Made by a program: the position numbers and the translations under genes | From: Asticcacaulis sp. EMRT-3 | Lineage (GTDB): Bacteria > Pseudomonadota > Alphaproteobacteria > Caulobacterales > Caulobacteraceae | Assembly (NCBI RefSeq): GCF_030027245.1 | Contig: NZ_JASERT010000004.1 | Span: 1 to 64,000, forward strand | DNA length: 64,000 bases | Direction: 5' to 3' | In this document: positions 43,010 to 52,619 of the stretch, piece after piece | Layout: the number at the start of each line of letters is the position of its first letter | Numbering within the stretch: position 1 is the stretch's first letter | The notes under the pieces: generated by a model | Seen by the model: the letters and a program-made list of their open reading frames with translations, nothing else | Database searches by the model: none | What the model was told of the DNA's origin: nothing

Positions 43010-44416
43010 CTAAAGCCCGCCGCCGCCCAGCGCCGCATACAGGCTGGCCAGATTGGCGGCGCGCGCCAGTTGCACGGCGATCAAAGCCTGTTGCGCGCTG
43101 TAATCGGTGCGCTGCGCATCAAGCAGGTTGAGATAGGAATCGACCCCCTTGTCGTAGCGCGCCTTGCCTAAGTTTAGCGACACATCGGCGGCGTGGGCGG
43201 CCTTATCCGTGGCGCTGAGCCGGGTGGCGATGCTGGCGCGCACGGCCAGGGCGTCGGCCACATCGCGGAAGGCGGCCTGCACGCTCTTTTCATAGGTGGC
43301 CACGGCGATCTGCTGCTGCGCCTTTGCGCCCCTGAGATTGGCGATATTATAGCCGCCCCGGAAGATCGGCACGCTGATGGCGGGCGCAAAGCTCCAGGCA
43401 CCGCTGCCCGATGAGAACAGATGGCCGAGATCGGTGGAGGCCGAACCGGTGGAGCCGGTCAGGCTGATGCTGGGGAAGAAGGCGGCGCGCGCCGCGCCAA
43501 TATCGCCATTGGCGGCCCTGATCTGGTGCTCGGCGGCCAGAACATCGGGGCGCTGCGTCAACACATCCGAGGGCAGACCGGCGGGCAGGTCGCTGAGCAC
43601 AGCGTCCCCCGGCAGGCTGTCGGGCAGGTCGGCAGCAGCCAGTTGCGTGCCCGCGATCAGATTGAGCGCATCCTTGTCCTGCTGCACCTGCGCCTCGAAC
43701 TGCGCCGCGTCGGCGCGCGCCTGTTCGGTCAGGATTTCGAGCCCGCGCAGGTCGGTTTCCGAAGCCGCGCCCAGCGCGAACATGCGCTGGCTGAGATCAT
43801 AGCCCTCCTGGCGCGAACGCAGGGTTTCGCGGGCCAGCCGCAGCAGATCCTGATCGGCGGCCAGAGTCAGCCAGGCCTGCGCCGTTTGGCTGATCAGCGA
43901 TATTTGCGTGGCGCGGCGCGTTTCATCCGAGGCGAGGAAGCTTTCCTTCGCCGCCTGAGCCTGCGAGCGCGCCTTGCCGAACAGATCGATCTCCCACGCC
44001 GGAACGGCCAGGGCGGCGGCATAGATGTCGCTATCGATGCCCGGCTGACGGGTGCGCGTTTCGCTCAAGGTTCCGTTCAGCGACGGCACGAGGCCGGAGC
44101 GCGTCATCAGATAAGAGGCGCGCGCCGTTTCGATATTGAGCGCCGCGATGCGCAGGTCGCGGTTATGGGTCAGGGCCGCGTCGATGACGTGTTGCAGGCG
44201 CGGATCGAGGAAAACCTGCCGCCACGGCAGGTCGCCCGCATTTTGGCGCACATCCGGGCCTTGGGTCGTATCGGCGACGGGCCAGGTCTGCGCCACCGGC
44301 AGGGCGGGCCGCTCATATTTTGGCGTCATGGTGCAGGCGCTCAAACCCAAAGCCGAAGCCAGGGCAGAGGCCAGAGCAGAGGCCAGCATCAAAGAAGGAA
44401 GGGTGACAGATTTCAT
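43010..44416 (-). CDS. RND efflux outer-membrane lipoprotein (NodT/OprM family)
   Basis: Outer-membrane channel of 468 residues for drug or metabolite export. The signal peptide contains LASA repeated three times (36-bp tandem array at 44351-44386) and ends at lipobox LSAC (Cys28). The body has the TolC-like coiled coils, and family motifs such as FPSISLTGSTGSAS and YDKGVDSYLNLLDAQRT. Third gene of the leftward MFP-RND-OMF operon; it begins 14 bases after the RND pump stop. Confidence 0.92.
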   Translation of the reverse strand: MKSVTLPSLMLASALASALASALGLSACTMTPKYERPALPVAQTWPVADTTQGPDVRQNAGDLPWRQVFLDPRLQHVIDAALTHNRDLRIAALNIETARASYLMTRSGLVPSLNGTLSETRTRQPGIDSDIYAAALAVPAWEIDLFGKARSQAQAAKESFLASDETRRATQISLISQTAQAWLTLAADQDLLRLARETLRSRQEGYDLSQRMFALGAASETDLRGLEILTEQARADAAQFEAQVQQDKDALNLIAGTQLAAADLPDSLPGDAVLSDLPAGLPSDVLTQRPDVLAAEHQIRAANGDIGAARAAFFPSISLTGSTGSASTDLGHLFSSGSGAWSFAPAISVPIFRGGYNIANLRGAKAQQQIAVATYEKSVQAAFRDVADALAVRASIATRLSATDKAAHAADVSLNLGKARYDKGVDSYLNLLDAQRTDYSAQQALIAVQLARAANLASLYAALGGGGL

Positions 44417-44430
44417 GACCGGAACCTCAC

Positions 44431-47400
44431 TCAGTGCGCCGACGGGGGATGATCGCCATCATTGGCGGTGCGTTCCAGCTCGGCGTCCTCACGCATCTGC
44501 TTCAGCTTCAGCACATGTTTTTCGTCGGCCTTGAACCACTTTTGCACCAGTACGAAGAACAGGGGCACGAAGAAGATGGCCAGGAAGGTGGCCGACAGGA
44601 TGCCGCCGACCAGACCGGTGCCGATGGCGTGCTGCGCGCCCGAACCCGCGCCGTTGGAAATGGCCAGGGGCATGATACCGAAGGTGAAGGCGAGCGAGGT
44701 CATGATGATCGGCCGCAGGCGGATACGCACCGCCTCCAGCGTCGCCTCGGTCAGGCTGCGCCCGTCTTCGTGCAGCGATTTGGCGAATTCGACGATCAGG
44801 ATGGCGTTCTTCGCCGACAGGCCGATAATGGTCAGCAGCCCGACCTGGAAATAGACATCATTGTTCAGGCCACGGAAGCTCATGGCCACCAGAGCGCCCA
44901 GCACGCCCAGCGGAATCACCATGATGATGGCCAGCGGGATCGACCAGCTTTCATAGAGCGCCGCCAGCAGCAGGAAGACGACGGCAATCGACAGGGCATA
45001 GAGGGCCGAGGCCTGATTGCCCGATTGTTTTTCCTGCAAGGAAATGCCGGTCCATTCATAGCCAATGCCCGCCGGAAGCTGTTTGGCCAGCTTTTCCATC
45101 TCGGCCATCGCCGCACCGGAGCTTTTGCCGGGGGCGGGCGCGCCGTCGATCTCGACGGCGGACTGGCCGTTATAGCGCGTCAGGCTGGGCGCGCCGAAGC
45201 TCCATTTTTCGCTGGCGATCGACGACAGGGGCACCATCTGGTTATCGGCATTGCGCACATACCAGCGATCAAGATCGGCCGCGGTCATGCGGTAGGGCGC
45301 ATCGGCCTGGACATAGACCTTCTTGACGCGGCCACGATCAATGAAATCATTGACATAGGCCCCGCCCCAGGCGGTCGATAACACGCTGTTGACATCGGAC
45401 AGGGTCAGGTTCATCGCCCCGGCCTTGGCCTGATCGACATCGACATCGAGCTGGGCGGTGTCTTCCTGGCCAGTGGGCCGCACGGCGCTGAGCAGCGGGT
45501 CTTTCGCCGCCATGCCGAGCAACTGGTTGCGCGCCTTGATCAGGGTATCATGGCCGACATTGCCCTGATCCTCCAGCATCATGGTGAAGCCGGACGAGGT
45601 GCCGAGCGACGAGATGGCGGGCGGCACCACGGCGAAGACGCTGGCATTGGGATAGCTCGCAAAGTGCACGATGCCGCGCATGGCGACGGCGGCGGCCTTG
45701 TCCTTGGCGGCGTGGCGCTTGTCGAAATCCTTCAGGCGCACAAAGGCCATCGCCATGTTCTGGCCCTGTCCGCCGAAGCTGAAGCCGGTGACGCCGAACA
45801 CGGCCTCGACCGCCGGGTCCTTCTGGAAATAGGCGCGCACATCATCGACGACCTTTTGCGTGCGTTCCTGCGTCGCCCCGGCGGGCAACTGGATCAGGGT
45901 GAAGATGATGCCCTGATCTTCTTCCGGCAGAAAGGCGGTCGGCAGGCGCGTAAACAGCACCGCCACGGCGATGACGATCAGGGCAAAGCCGATCAGCCAG
46001 CGCACGGGCTGAACCAGAATTGTGCGCACAATGCCCTGATAGCGGTTGCTGGCGTCGTCGAAGCGATGATTGAACCAGCCGGCCAGTCCGGTCTGGATAT
46101 GGCCTTCGCCCTTTTTCACCGGCTTGAGCAAGGTGGCGCACAGGGCGGGCGTCAGGATCAGGGCCACCAGCACCGACAGGGCCATAGCCGACACCAGGGT
46201 CACCGAAAACTGGCGGTAGATCATGCCCTGTGAACCGGTGAAGAAGGCCATCGGAATAAACACGGCGGCCAGAACCAGCGCGATGCCGATCAGGGCGCCG
46301 GTGATTTCGCTCATCGATTTGCGCGTGGCGACGCGCGGCGGCAGTCCCTCTTCGGACATGATGCGCTCGACATTCTCGATCACCACGATGGCGTCATCGA
46401 CCAGCAGGCCGATGGCCAGCACCAGTCCGAACAGGGTCAGGGTATTGATCGAATAGCCAACCGCCGCCAGCACGCCGAACGTGCCCAGAAGCACGACCGG
46501 CACGGCGATGGTCGGGATCAGGGTGGCGCGCCAGTTTTGCAGGAAGACGTACATGACGAGGAAGACGAGCACGACCGCCTCAACCAGCGTCTTGACCACC
46601 TCCTCAATCGACAGGGTGATAAAGGGCGTGGTGTCGTAGGGCACGACATAGTGCATACCGTGGGGGAAGCTCTTCGACAGCTCGTCCATGCGCGCCTTGA
46701 CCGCCTTGGCGGTGTTGAGCGCATTGCCGCCCGGCGCCAGCTTGACCGCGATGCCCGACGCCGGGAAGCCGTTATAGGTGGCCGAGGAGGCATAGCTTTC
46801 CGCCCCCAGCTCAACGCGCGCCACATCGCTCAAATACACCCTGGCGCCATTGCTCTGGGTTTTGACGATGATGTTGCGGAACTGCTCCGGCGTGGTCAGG
46901 CGTGATTGCGCCGTGATGGTGGCGTTGAGCATGGTGCCCTTGACGGCGGGCAGGCCGCCCAGTTCGCCCGCCGACACCTGGGTGTTCTGGGTCTGGATGG
47001 CCGCCACCACATCGGACGGCATCAGATTATAGCTGGCCAGTTCCTGCGGATCGAGCCAGATGCGCATCGCATATTGCGCGCCGAACAACTGCACATCGCC
47101 GACGCCATCGACGCGGCTGATCTGATCCTTGATCGACGAGCCGATATAGTCGGAAATATCGGCCTGAGTGGTCTTGCCGTCATCGGCATAGACGCCGACC
47201 ACCAGAAGAAAGTTGGTGGTCGATTTCACGACCGAAATGCCCTGGGCCTGCACCGATTGCGGCAGAAGCGCCGTGACGGTTTGCAGCTTGTTCTGCACCT
47301 GCACCTGGGCGATGTCGGGATCGGTGCCCGATTTGAAGGTCAGGGTCAGGCTGGCCCCGCCGGTGGCGGTCGAGGTGGCGCTCATATACTGGAGGCCGTC

Positions 47401-47619
47401 CAGCCCCTTCATGCTCTGTTCGATGATCTGGGTGACGCTGTCTTCGACCGTCTTGGCCGAGGCCCCCGGATAGCTGGCCGAAACCGTCACCTGCGGCAGG
47501 GCGATGTCGGGATACTGCTCCACCGGCAGGCGCATGATGGACAGCGCCCCGGCCAGCATGATCACAATGGCGACGACCCAGGCGAAGATCGGCCGGTCGA
47601 TGAAAAAGCGCGACAGCAT
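44431..47619 (-). CDS. RND-family multidrug efflux permease (HAE1/AcrB type)
   Basis: Inner-membrane pump of 1062 residues, the full size for HAE1. Twelve membrane segments flank two large periplasmic loops. Visible are [22 protein letters not shown] at the N-terminus, the proton-relay Asp pair in [39 protein letters not shown] in the second loop, and the C-terminal [14 protein letters not shown]. It exports hydrophobic drugs or metabolites with the flanking adaptor and channel. Confidence 0.95.
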   Translation of the reverse strand: MLSRFFIDRPIFAWVVAIVIMLAGALSIMRLPVEQYPDIALPQVTVSASYPGASAKTVEDSVTQIIEQSMKGLDGLQYMSATSTATGGASLTLTFKSGTDPDIAQVQVQNKLQTVTALLPQSVQAQGISVVKSTTNFLLVVGVYADDGKTTQADISDYIGSSIKDQISRVDGVGDVQLFGAQYAMRIWLDPQELASYNLMPSDVVAAIQTQNTQVSAGELGGLPAVKGTMLNATITAQSRLTTPEQFRNIIVKTQSNGARVYLSDVARVELGAESYASSATYNGFPASGIAVKLAPGGNALNTAKAVKARMDELSKSFPHGMHYVVPYDTTPFITLSIEEVVKTLVEAVVLVFLVMYVFLQNWRATLIPTIAVPVVLLGTFGVLAAVGYSINTLTLFGLVLAIGLLVDDAIVVIENVERIMSEEGLPPRVATRKSMSEITGALIGIALVLAAVFIPMAFFTGSQGMIYRQFSVTLVSAMALSVLVALILTPALCATLLKPVKKGEGHIQTGLAGWFNHRFDDASNRYQGIVRTILVQPVRWLIGFALIVIAVAVLFTRLPTAFLPEEDQGIIFTLIQLPAGATQERTQKVVDDVRAYFQKDPAVEAVFGVTGFSFGGQGQNMAMAFVRLKDFDKRHAAKDKAAAVAMRGIVHFASYPNASVFAVVPPAISSLGTSSGFTMMLEDQGNVGHDTLIKARNQLLGMAAKDPLLSAVRPTGQEDTAQLDVDVDQAKAGAMNLTLSDVNSVLSTAWGGAYVNDFIDRGRVKKVYVQADAPYRMTAADLDRWYVRNADNQMVPLSSIASEKWSFGAPSLTRYNGQSAVEIDGAPAPGKSSGAAMAEMEKLAKQLPAGIGYEWTGISLQEKQSGNQASALYALSIAVVFLLLAALYESWSIPLAIIMVIPLGVLGALVAMSFRGLNNDVYFQVGLLTIIGLSAKNAILIVEFAKSLHEDGRSLTEATLEAVRIRLRPIIMTSLAFTFGIMPLAISNGAGSGAQHAIGTGLVGGILSATFLAIFFVPLFFVLVQKWFKADEKHVLKLKQMREDAELERTANDGDHPPSAH

Positions 47620-47641
47620 GGCGGCGTCCTATCCTGAATCT

Positions 47642-48784
47642 TTATTCGGCGCTGGTGACGACGGTGGCTTTCACCGGCGCGCCCGGCGCGATCTTTTGCA
47701 GCCCCTGCACGACCACCTTGTCGCCTGCGTTCAGGCCGCTGAGAACCAGCCATTTCTGCCCGATATTCGCCCCCAGCGTGACCGGGCGCACCGCGATCTT
47801 GCTGTCGGGGCCGACGACGAAGACCGAGGCATTGCCCTTCGGATCGCGCTGCACGGCGGCGGGATCGAGCAGAACGCCATGGGGAGCCACGCCCGTGGTG
47901 ATGCGGGCGCGCACGAACATGCCCGGCATCAGAAGCCCGTTCGGATTGTTGAACACGGCGCGCAGATTGACCGTGCCCGTGCCTTCATCGACCGTTGCGT
48001 CGGAAAATTCGAGATGGCCCGTGATCGGATACACGCTGCCATTATCGAGCACCAGTTGCACCTGAGCGCTGTCCGAAGCGCCGACCGTGCCCGCCTGCAC
48101 CGCCTGCTTCATGGCCAGCACATCCGAGGACGAGCGGCTGATATCGACATACATCTTATCCGATTCATGGATCGTGGTCAGGGCGTCGGCCTGACTGGCC
48201 GTGACCAGCGCGCCCGGCGTGTAGCTCGACTTGCCGATGAGGCCCGAAATCGGCGCGCGCACCGTGGTGTAGCCGAGATTGATCTGCGCCGCCTGCACCT
48301 GAGCCTGGGCGGACTGCACCTGGGCCTGCGCCTGTTGCAGGGCGGCCTGGGCGTCGTCATTATCCTGCTTCGAAATGGCGTTGATCCTGACCAGTTCGGC
48401 ATAGCGGTCGGCCTTGAGCTTCGCCGAGGTCCGGGCCGCCTGGGCATTGGCCAGCGCCGCCTGGGCGCTGCTGAGCGCCGCCTGATAGGTGGCCGGGTCG
48501 ATCTGGTAGAGCGGCTGGCCGGCCTTGACCGGGCCGCCTTCGGTGAACAGGCGCGCCTTGATGATGCCGCCGACCTGCGGGCGCACATCCGATACGAGGT
48601 AGGACGAGGTGCGCCCGCTCAGTTCGGTCGTCAGCGGCACGGCTTCGGTATGTACAATCTCGACCCCGACCTGGGCTGGCGGTTGCTGCATACCGCCGGG
48701 CTTGGCCCCGCAGGCGCTTAACAGCACGGCCAGCGCGGCGGCGGGGAGCAGGTGGCGGGCGGGCATGTGGAAAAGGGCGGTCAT
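47642..48784 (-). CDS. RND efflux periplasmic adaptor (AcrA type)
   Basis: Membrane-fusion lipoprotein of about 380 residues; leader with lipobox LLSAC (Cys25). It has the split lipoyl segments (VRPQVGGIIKARLFTEGGPVKAGQPLYQID and YTTVRAPISGLIGKSSYTPGALV) around a helical hairpin of Gln/Ala-rich repeats, then the beta-barrel part. I prefer the ATG at 48784; a GTG at 48820 would extend the leader and lie within a candidate operator. First gene of the efflux operon, divergent from tetR. Confidence 0.92.
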   Translation of the reverse strand: MTALFHMPARHLLPAAALAVLLSACGAKPGGMQQPPAQVGVEIVHTEAVPLTTELSGRTSSYLVSDVRPQVGGIIKARLFTEGGPVKAGQPLYQIDPATYQAALSSAQAALANAQAARTSAKLKADRYAELVRINAISKQDNDDAQAALQQAQAQVQSAQAQVQAAQINLGYTTVRAPISGLIGKSSYTPGALVTASQADALTTIHESDKMYVDISRSSSDVLAMKQAVQAGTVGASDSAQVQLVLDNGSVYPITGHLEFSDATVDEGTGTVNLRAVFNNPNGLLMPGMFVRARITTGVAPHGVLLDPAAVQRDPKGNASVFVVGPDSKIAVRPVTLGANIGQKWLVLSGLNAGDKVVVQGLQKIAPGAPVKATVVTSAE

Positions 48785-48806
48785 CAGGGCGGCTCGCACA
48801 AAATGA

Positions 48807-48826
48807 GAATGAGCGTTCACTCAACG
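48807..48826. promoter_or_regulatory. Candidate TetR operator of the efflux operon
   Basis: GAATGAGCGTTCACTCAAC contains an imperfect inverted repeat, TGAGCG-TTCACTCA, resembling TGAACG/CGTTCA-type sites of TetR efflux repressors. It lies just before the adaptor gene. Confidence 0.45.
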
Positions 48827-48913
48827 GTGGCTTCCCTTAATCGGGAGGCTGTGTTAGGTCAAGCGCGGAGTCATTAAAATAATTGCAACTCAGAATATGT
48901 CAGTAGCTTTACA

Positions 48914-49528
48914 ATGATGCGTCCGGTGACGCCTTCGCGCGAACAGCGCCGTCAGGAACGCCGCGCCATCATCCTCGACGCCGCCATTGCCTGCGCCATC
49001 CGCTCAGGCTTTCGCGGCGCTTCGATGGACGAGATCGCGCGCGAAGCCGGGCTCAGTGTCGGCGTCATCTATCGCTATTTTTCCAGCAAGGAAGCGATCA
49101 TCGAGGCGATTGTGGCGCGCGATCTGGACGAGATCCAGAACAAGGTGGCGCGCATCGGGGCGTGTGCGCCCGAAGAGCTGGTGGCGCTGGTTCTGGCCGA
49201 TGCCGATGATTTCGTCAGCCGCCAGCGTCAGCGCGACCGCGCCGCCCTGCGGCTGGAAATCTATGCCGAAGCGGCGCGCAATCCGCGCGTCGAGGCCATT
49301 TTGCGCGCCATTATCGAAGACGAGCGCGAACTGGGCCGCCAGCTTTTCCGCCGCACCCTGCCTTATGCGGCAAGCGAGGCCGAGCTGACGGCGCGCGCCG
49401 ATATGTTTCGCGTCATGGCCGACGGCCTGCTGGCCAATGGCCTCTACGCGGCGGATGGCGGCGACGCCTTTATCTCCACCCTGCGCACGGTGATGCGGGC
49501 CTTGCTGACAAAGGGCTGCGAGGCCTAA
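48914..49528 (+). CDS. TetR/AcrR-family repressor
   Basis: Regulator of 204 residues. The N-terminal helix-turn-helix is RRAIILDAAIACAIRSGFRGASMDEIAREAGLSVGVIYRYFSSKEAIIEAIV, a textbook TetR domain; the C-terminal ligand part is divergent. It is transcribed away from the RND operon, which it probably represses. Its stop codon overlaps, in convergent sense, the stop codon of the next gene by two bases. Confidence 0.93.
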   Translation: MMRPVTPSREQRRQERRAIILDAAIACAIRSGFRGASMDEIAREAGLSVGVIYRYFSSKEAIIEAIVARDLDEIQNKVARIGACAPEELVALVLADADDFVSRQRQRDRAALRLEIYAEAARNPRVEAILRAIIEDERELGRQLFRRTLPYAASEAELTARADMFRVMADGLLANGLYAADGGDAFISTLRTVMRALLTKGCEA

Positions 49529-51033
49529 AGCCTCGCACCCAGTTGCGGCAGGGCCCGGAAGGCGTCGGTGATGCGGCTGACGGCGCGGTTGCGATAGGCC
49601 AGCGGCCCGTCTTCGTCTTCGGGATGGACGAGCATGGTGGCATTGGCCTCGAAGACCAGCACGTGCCCGTCGGGCAGCAGGGAAAAATCCAGCCCGCAAT
49701 AGTCGAGATCGAGCCGCCGTCCGATTTCGGCGATGGCGGCGCTGGCCCGCGCGCCGAGAAAGGCTGCGGTGTCATAGAGGTAGCGCGCTTCCTCGGCGCG
49801 CCGCCAGTCAGCATCGCCGCCCCTGTTCATGTCCGAGCTGTCGTAATGCACCATCCAGTGGCTGGAAATGGCCCAGTGATAGGGCAGGGGCACGCGGTCG
49901 ATAAAGATCATCCGCCCCTTGCGAAACTGGCCGTCGGCCTGTTGGTAATCGACATATTGGGTGACATAGACCGCCTGACCGTCCAGCCGGGCGACAATCG
50001 CGGCCAGATCGTCAGGCGTGTCGGCGCGGTACAGTCCCACCCCGCCGTGCGAGGCCAGAGGGCGCACCAGCACGGGCAGGTCAAGCCCGCCTTGCACAAT
50101 GTCCTGCGCCATCACCCGCACGGTTCTGGGCGCGCAGACCCCTGTGATGTCGCCGAGCAGGGCGGGGATCAGGTGGCGAAATGTCTGCTGCACGCGCTCC
50201 GGCCGGTTGATGACGGGCCGGGTGTTGCGGGCGAGAAACTGCGCCACCGCTTCGGCGGAAGGCCCGGTCAGATCGGGATCGCCGAGGCTGTTGAACACCA
50301 CATCATAGGGCGGCAAAACCTGATCGGCGCGGGCGTGTTCCATATACCAGACGTGGCGGCTGTACAGGGTGGGCGGCATCAGAAACCGGTAGGGTATATT
50401 GCCCTGGGTGCGCGTGGCCAGCACCAGCACGTCGCACAGGCTGTCGGCCACCACATCATGAAACAGGGCGCAGGCGGCATAGGCGCGGTCGAGCCAGGCG
50501 TCCGCCGCCGCGCTGTCGCCATCGCGTTCGGCCAGGCTGGACAGGGTCTGGCAGGCCAGGGCCTGAGCCGGTTCCAGCTCTATGGCGGCCAGTGCCGCCT
50601 CACGCGCCTGATCGGGCAGACCGGCGCGCAGATAAAGGGCGGCCAGTCCGCCCTGCGCCTCGGCGTGCAGAGGATCAAGCCTCAGGGCGCGGCGAAACTG
50701 GCGCTCGGCATCGTGCAGACGTTCGCGCGTCGCATAGGCAAAGGCCAGTTCCATCTGCGGCGCGGCCTGATCAAAATGCAGGGCGGCGGCCAGCTCCAGC
50801 CTGATCAGCGCCGGTTCGGCGGCGGCGATCCGTTCGGACAGATGCTTATGCAGGCTGCGGGCGGGCAGGGCGCGCGGATCAAGCGCCCGGGCGCGTTCGA
50901 CGGCCATCATCGCCTCGCCCAGCCGGTCTGCCTGTGCCAGCTCTCTGGCCGCAGCCAGCCACGGGCCGGAATGACGGGCCAGAGCAGGTGCTATGCCGAA
51001 AAACTCGGCCAGAGGATCAGCGGTTGTCGTCAC
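49525..51033 (-). CDS. TPR-ATP-grasp fusion protein (putative ligase)
   Basis: Protein of 502 residues. Residues about 25-190 form TPR-like helical repeats (ELAFAYATRERLHDAERQFRRALRLDPLHAEAQGGLAALYLRAG). Residues about 215-500 resemble an ATP-grasp enzyme: a nucleotide-binding loop with VLVRPLASHGGVGL (SHGG at 328-331), a shared motif SSHWMVHY at 390-397, and a metal-binding end with GLDFSLLPDGHVLVFEAN (E462, N464). ATP-grasp enzymes join a carboxylate to an amine or thiol. A GTG start is used; the ribosome site is weak. Last gene of a leftward four-gene operon, 92 bases after the PLP gene. Substrate unknown. Confidence 0.8.
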   Translation of the reverse strand: MTTTADPLAEFFGIAPALARHSGPWLAAARELAQADRLGEAMMAVERARALDPRALPARSLHKHLSERIAAAEPALIRLELAAALHFDQAAPQMELAFAYATRERLHDAERQFRRALRLDPLHAEAQGGLAALYLRAGLPDQAREAALAAIELEPAQALACQTLSSLAERDGDSAAADAWLDRAYAACALFHDVVADSLCDVLVLATRTQGNIPYRFLMPPTLYSRHVWYMEHARADQVLPPYDVVFNSLGDPDLTGPSAEAVAQFLARNTRPVINRPERVQQTFRHLIPALLGDITGVCAPRTVRVMAQDIVQGGLDLPVLVRPLASHGGVGLYRADTPDDLAAIVARLDGQAVYVTQYVDYQQADGQFRKGRMIFIDRVPLPYHWAISSHWMVHYDSSDMNRGGDADWRRAEEARYLYDTAAFLGARASAAIAEIGRRLDLDYCGLDFSLLPDGHVLVFEANATMLVHPEDEDGPLAYRNRAVSRITDAFRALPQLGARL

Positions 51034-51125
51034 ACCGGGTAGCGATCCTTTCGGACAGGGTCAGTTTCAGCCTGGAGGCATGGCGTGAGTCTCAGGCATC
51101 AATAGGGCGCCGCGTTGCAAACCTG

Positions 51126-52619
51126 TCATTTTGCGGACAGCGCCTGTCTGGCCGCCGACTGGACAAGCTGCGCGGCGAGGGCGGCTGTCCGGTCAAGCGC
51201 CTGCATGGCTTCGGCGATAACGGCCTCCCGTCCGGCCTGATTTTGCGCCGCCCTGACCAGCAGCGGCGCGCTCAGGCACAGGCGCAGGATGGCGCTGTCG
51301 CTGGCGAAACGGATCGGCTGGCCGAGATGCACGGGCGGGCTGGCGGCGGCCAGATTCTGGTGCAGCAAAGCGGCCTGCGCAAAACTCAGGGCGCGTCCGT
51401 GTGGTGTGAGCTGAAACGGAAAAATGGTCGGCAGGCTGTCGAAATCATGTCCGCTCAACAGGGCCGAACGGTCAGGGGCGATGCTGTCGAGGGGCGCGAA
51501 GGCCGGATCGGCGATCAGGCGCGCCTGAACCGCCCCGGCAAAGGCGGCGGTGGCGGCGCGGCGGCGGGCGACGGGCAGGGCGTAACAGGCGCGCATTTCA
51601 AACAGCGCCGCCTGCCAGCGCAGCGCAAGGCCCCAGTTGGGCGCGTCATCCAGCGCCCGTCGGGCCGCCCAGCCGATGGGCCATTCGGCGCGGGCGCTGT
51701 AATCGCGCATCGCCGGGTGCAGGCTCTTGTGCCGCAGCCGCCCCGACCAGGCGGGCGGGCAGAGCAGGGCGCCGCTGAAGACGGGGCCTGCGAAGAATTT
51801 CGAGCCGGTGATGGCCACCAGAAAATTCTGCGCCAGACAGGCCCGGATCGTATCGGGCGCGAGGCGGCACTGGCAGGCATCGATCAGGATGTCGAGATGG
51901 TGCGGAAAGCGCTGTTTGAGGCGCAGCACGCTGGCCAGTCCGGGCGCGATCAGGCCGGTTTTCGACACATCGCTGACCACCAGCAGGCAGGGCTGGCCGC
52001 GCGCCACGGCCTCAGCGATGGCCGCTGTCAGTTCGGCCTCGATGTCCGTTTCGCGGCGCAAGCCCCCATCGGTGTCGCGCACGGCAAATTCATGCGTCTC
52101 GGCGCGGTCGCCAAAGCTCAGCTCTTCGCCCTTGGCCACGACGCGGCCATGCCGGGCGCTGGCCAGAAAATGACGGCCTGACACGGCCAGACCGACGCCG
52201 CTGCCCGTCTCATCGGGGCCGGGCGTCAAGACTTTCAGCGGCGTCTCATAAGCCCCGCCCAGCAGTTGCGACACCAGAAGATGGAGGTCGGTGCCCGACG
52301 CGGCCAGAACCACGCCGGTGGCGTCTGGCAGGCCGAACATGGCGCTGATCTCAGCGCGTAAGGCCGCCATCGCCTTTTCGTAAACAAGACCGGCATCTTG
52401 CGTTGTCAGCGCCGCGCCAAGCTGGTCGTGCAGGCTTTGCGCCGCCTGAAATGCGCCCGCTGTCGGGGTGGAGGCGGTGGAGGAGCCAAAGGCCAGAGCC
52501 TGCGGCACGGGATGGGGGGCATGGCCGTAGCGGTTCAGGCCGGACACAGGATCGGGCGTCAGGCGTTCATCGCCGCCTGACAGCCACGTCTCCATAACCG
52601 TGTCCGGCAATGTGTTCAT
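51126..52619 (-). CDS. PLP-dependent enzyme, class V aminotransferase-like
   Basis: Protein of 497 residues of fold type I. D247 in ILIDACQCRLAP is the expected PLP-pyridine Asp, and K274 in ITGSKFFAGPVFSGALL the Schiff-base Lys. SSTASTPTAGAFQAA and ASGTDLHLLVSQLLGG suit cofactor phosphate binding. The general layout is nearest to class V aminotransferases/lyases, but I do not recognise a named family. It is translationally coupled to the upstream ATP-grasp gene (ATGA). Could be a transaminase, desulfurase-like lyase or condensing enzyme. Confidence 0.75.
   Translation of the reverse strand: MNTLPDTVMETWLSGGDERLTPDPVSGLNRYGHAPHPVPQALAFGSSTASTPTAGAFQAAQSLHDQLGAALTTQDAGLVYEKAMAALRAEISAMFGLPDATGVVLAASGTDLHLLVSQLLGGAYETPLKVLTPGPDETGSGVGLAVSGRHFLASARHGRVVAKGEELSFGDRAETHEFAVRDTDGGLRRETDIEAELTAAIAEAVARGQPCLLVVSDVSKTGLIAPGLASVLRLKQRFPHHLDILIDACQCRLAPDTIRACLAQNFLVAITGSKFFAGPVFSGALLCPPAWSGRLRHKSLHPAMRDYSARAEWPIGWAARRALDDAPNWGLALRWQAALFEMRACYALPVARRRAATAAFAGAVQARLIADPAFAPLDSIAPDRSALLSGHDFDSLPTIFPFQLTPHGRALSFAQAALLHQNLAAASPPVHLGQPIRFASDSAILRLCLSAPLLVRAAQNQAGREAVIAEAMQALDRTAALAAQLVQSAARQALSAK

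Noticed and set aside
42759..43013. Small reading frame after the allophanate hydrolase gene
   Set aside because: It lies inside the nested hairpin repeat and its sequence is explained by the repeat; no ribosome site.
47504..48721. Long rightward reading frame opposite the efflux adaptor
   Set aside because: Antisense shadow; the leftward AcrA-type protein is unambiguous.
49543..51042. Long rightward reading frame opposite the TPR-ATP-grasp gene
   Set aside because: Composition is that of an antisense shadow (Gly, Gln, Val, His rich, no motifs), whereas the leftward frame has clear ATP-grasp motifs.
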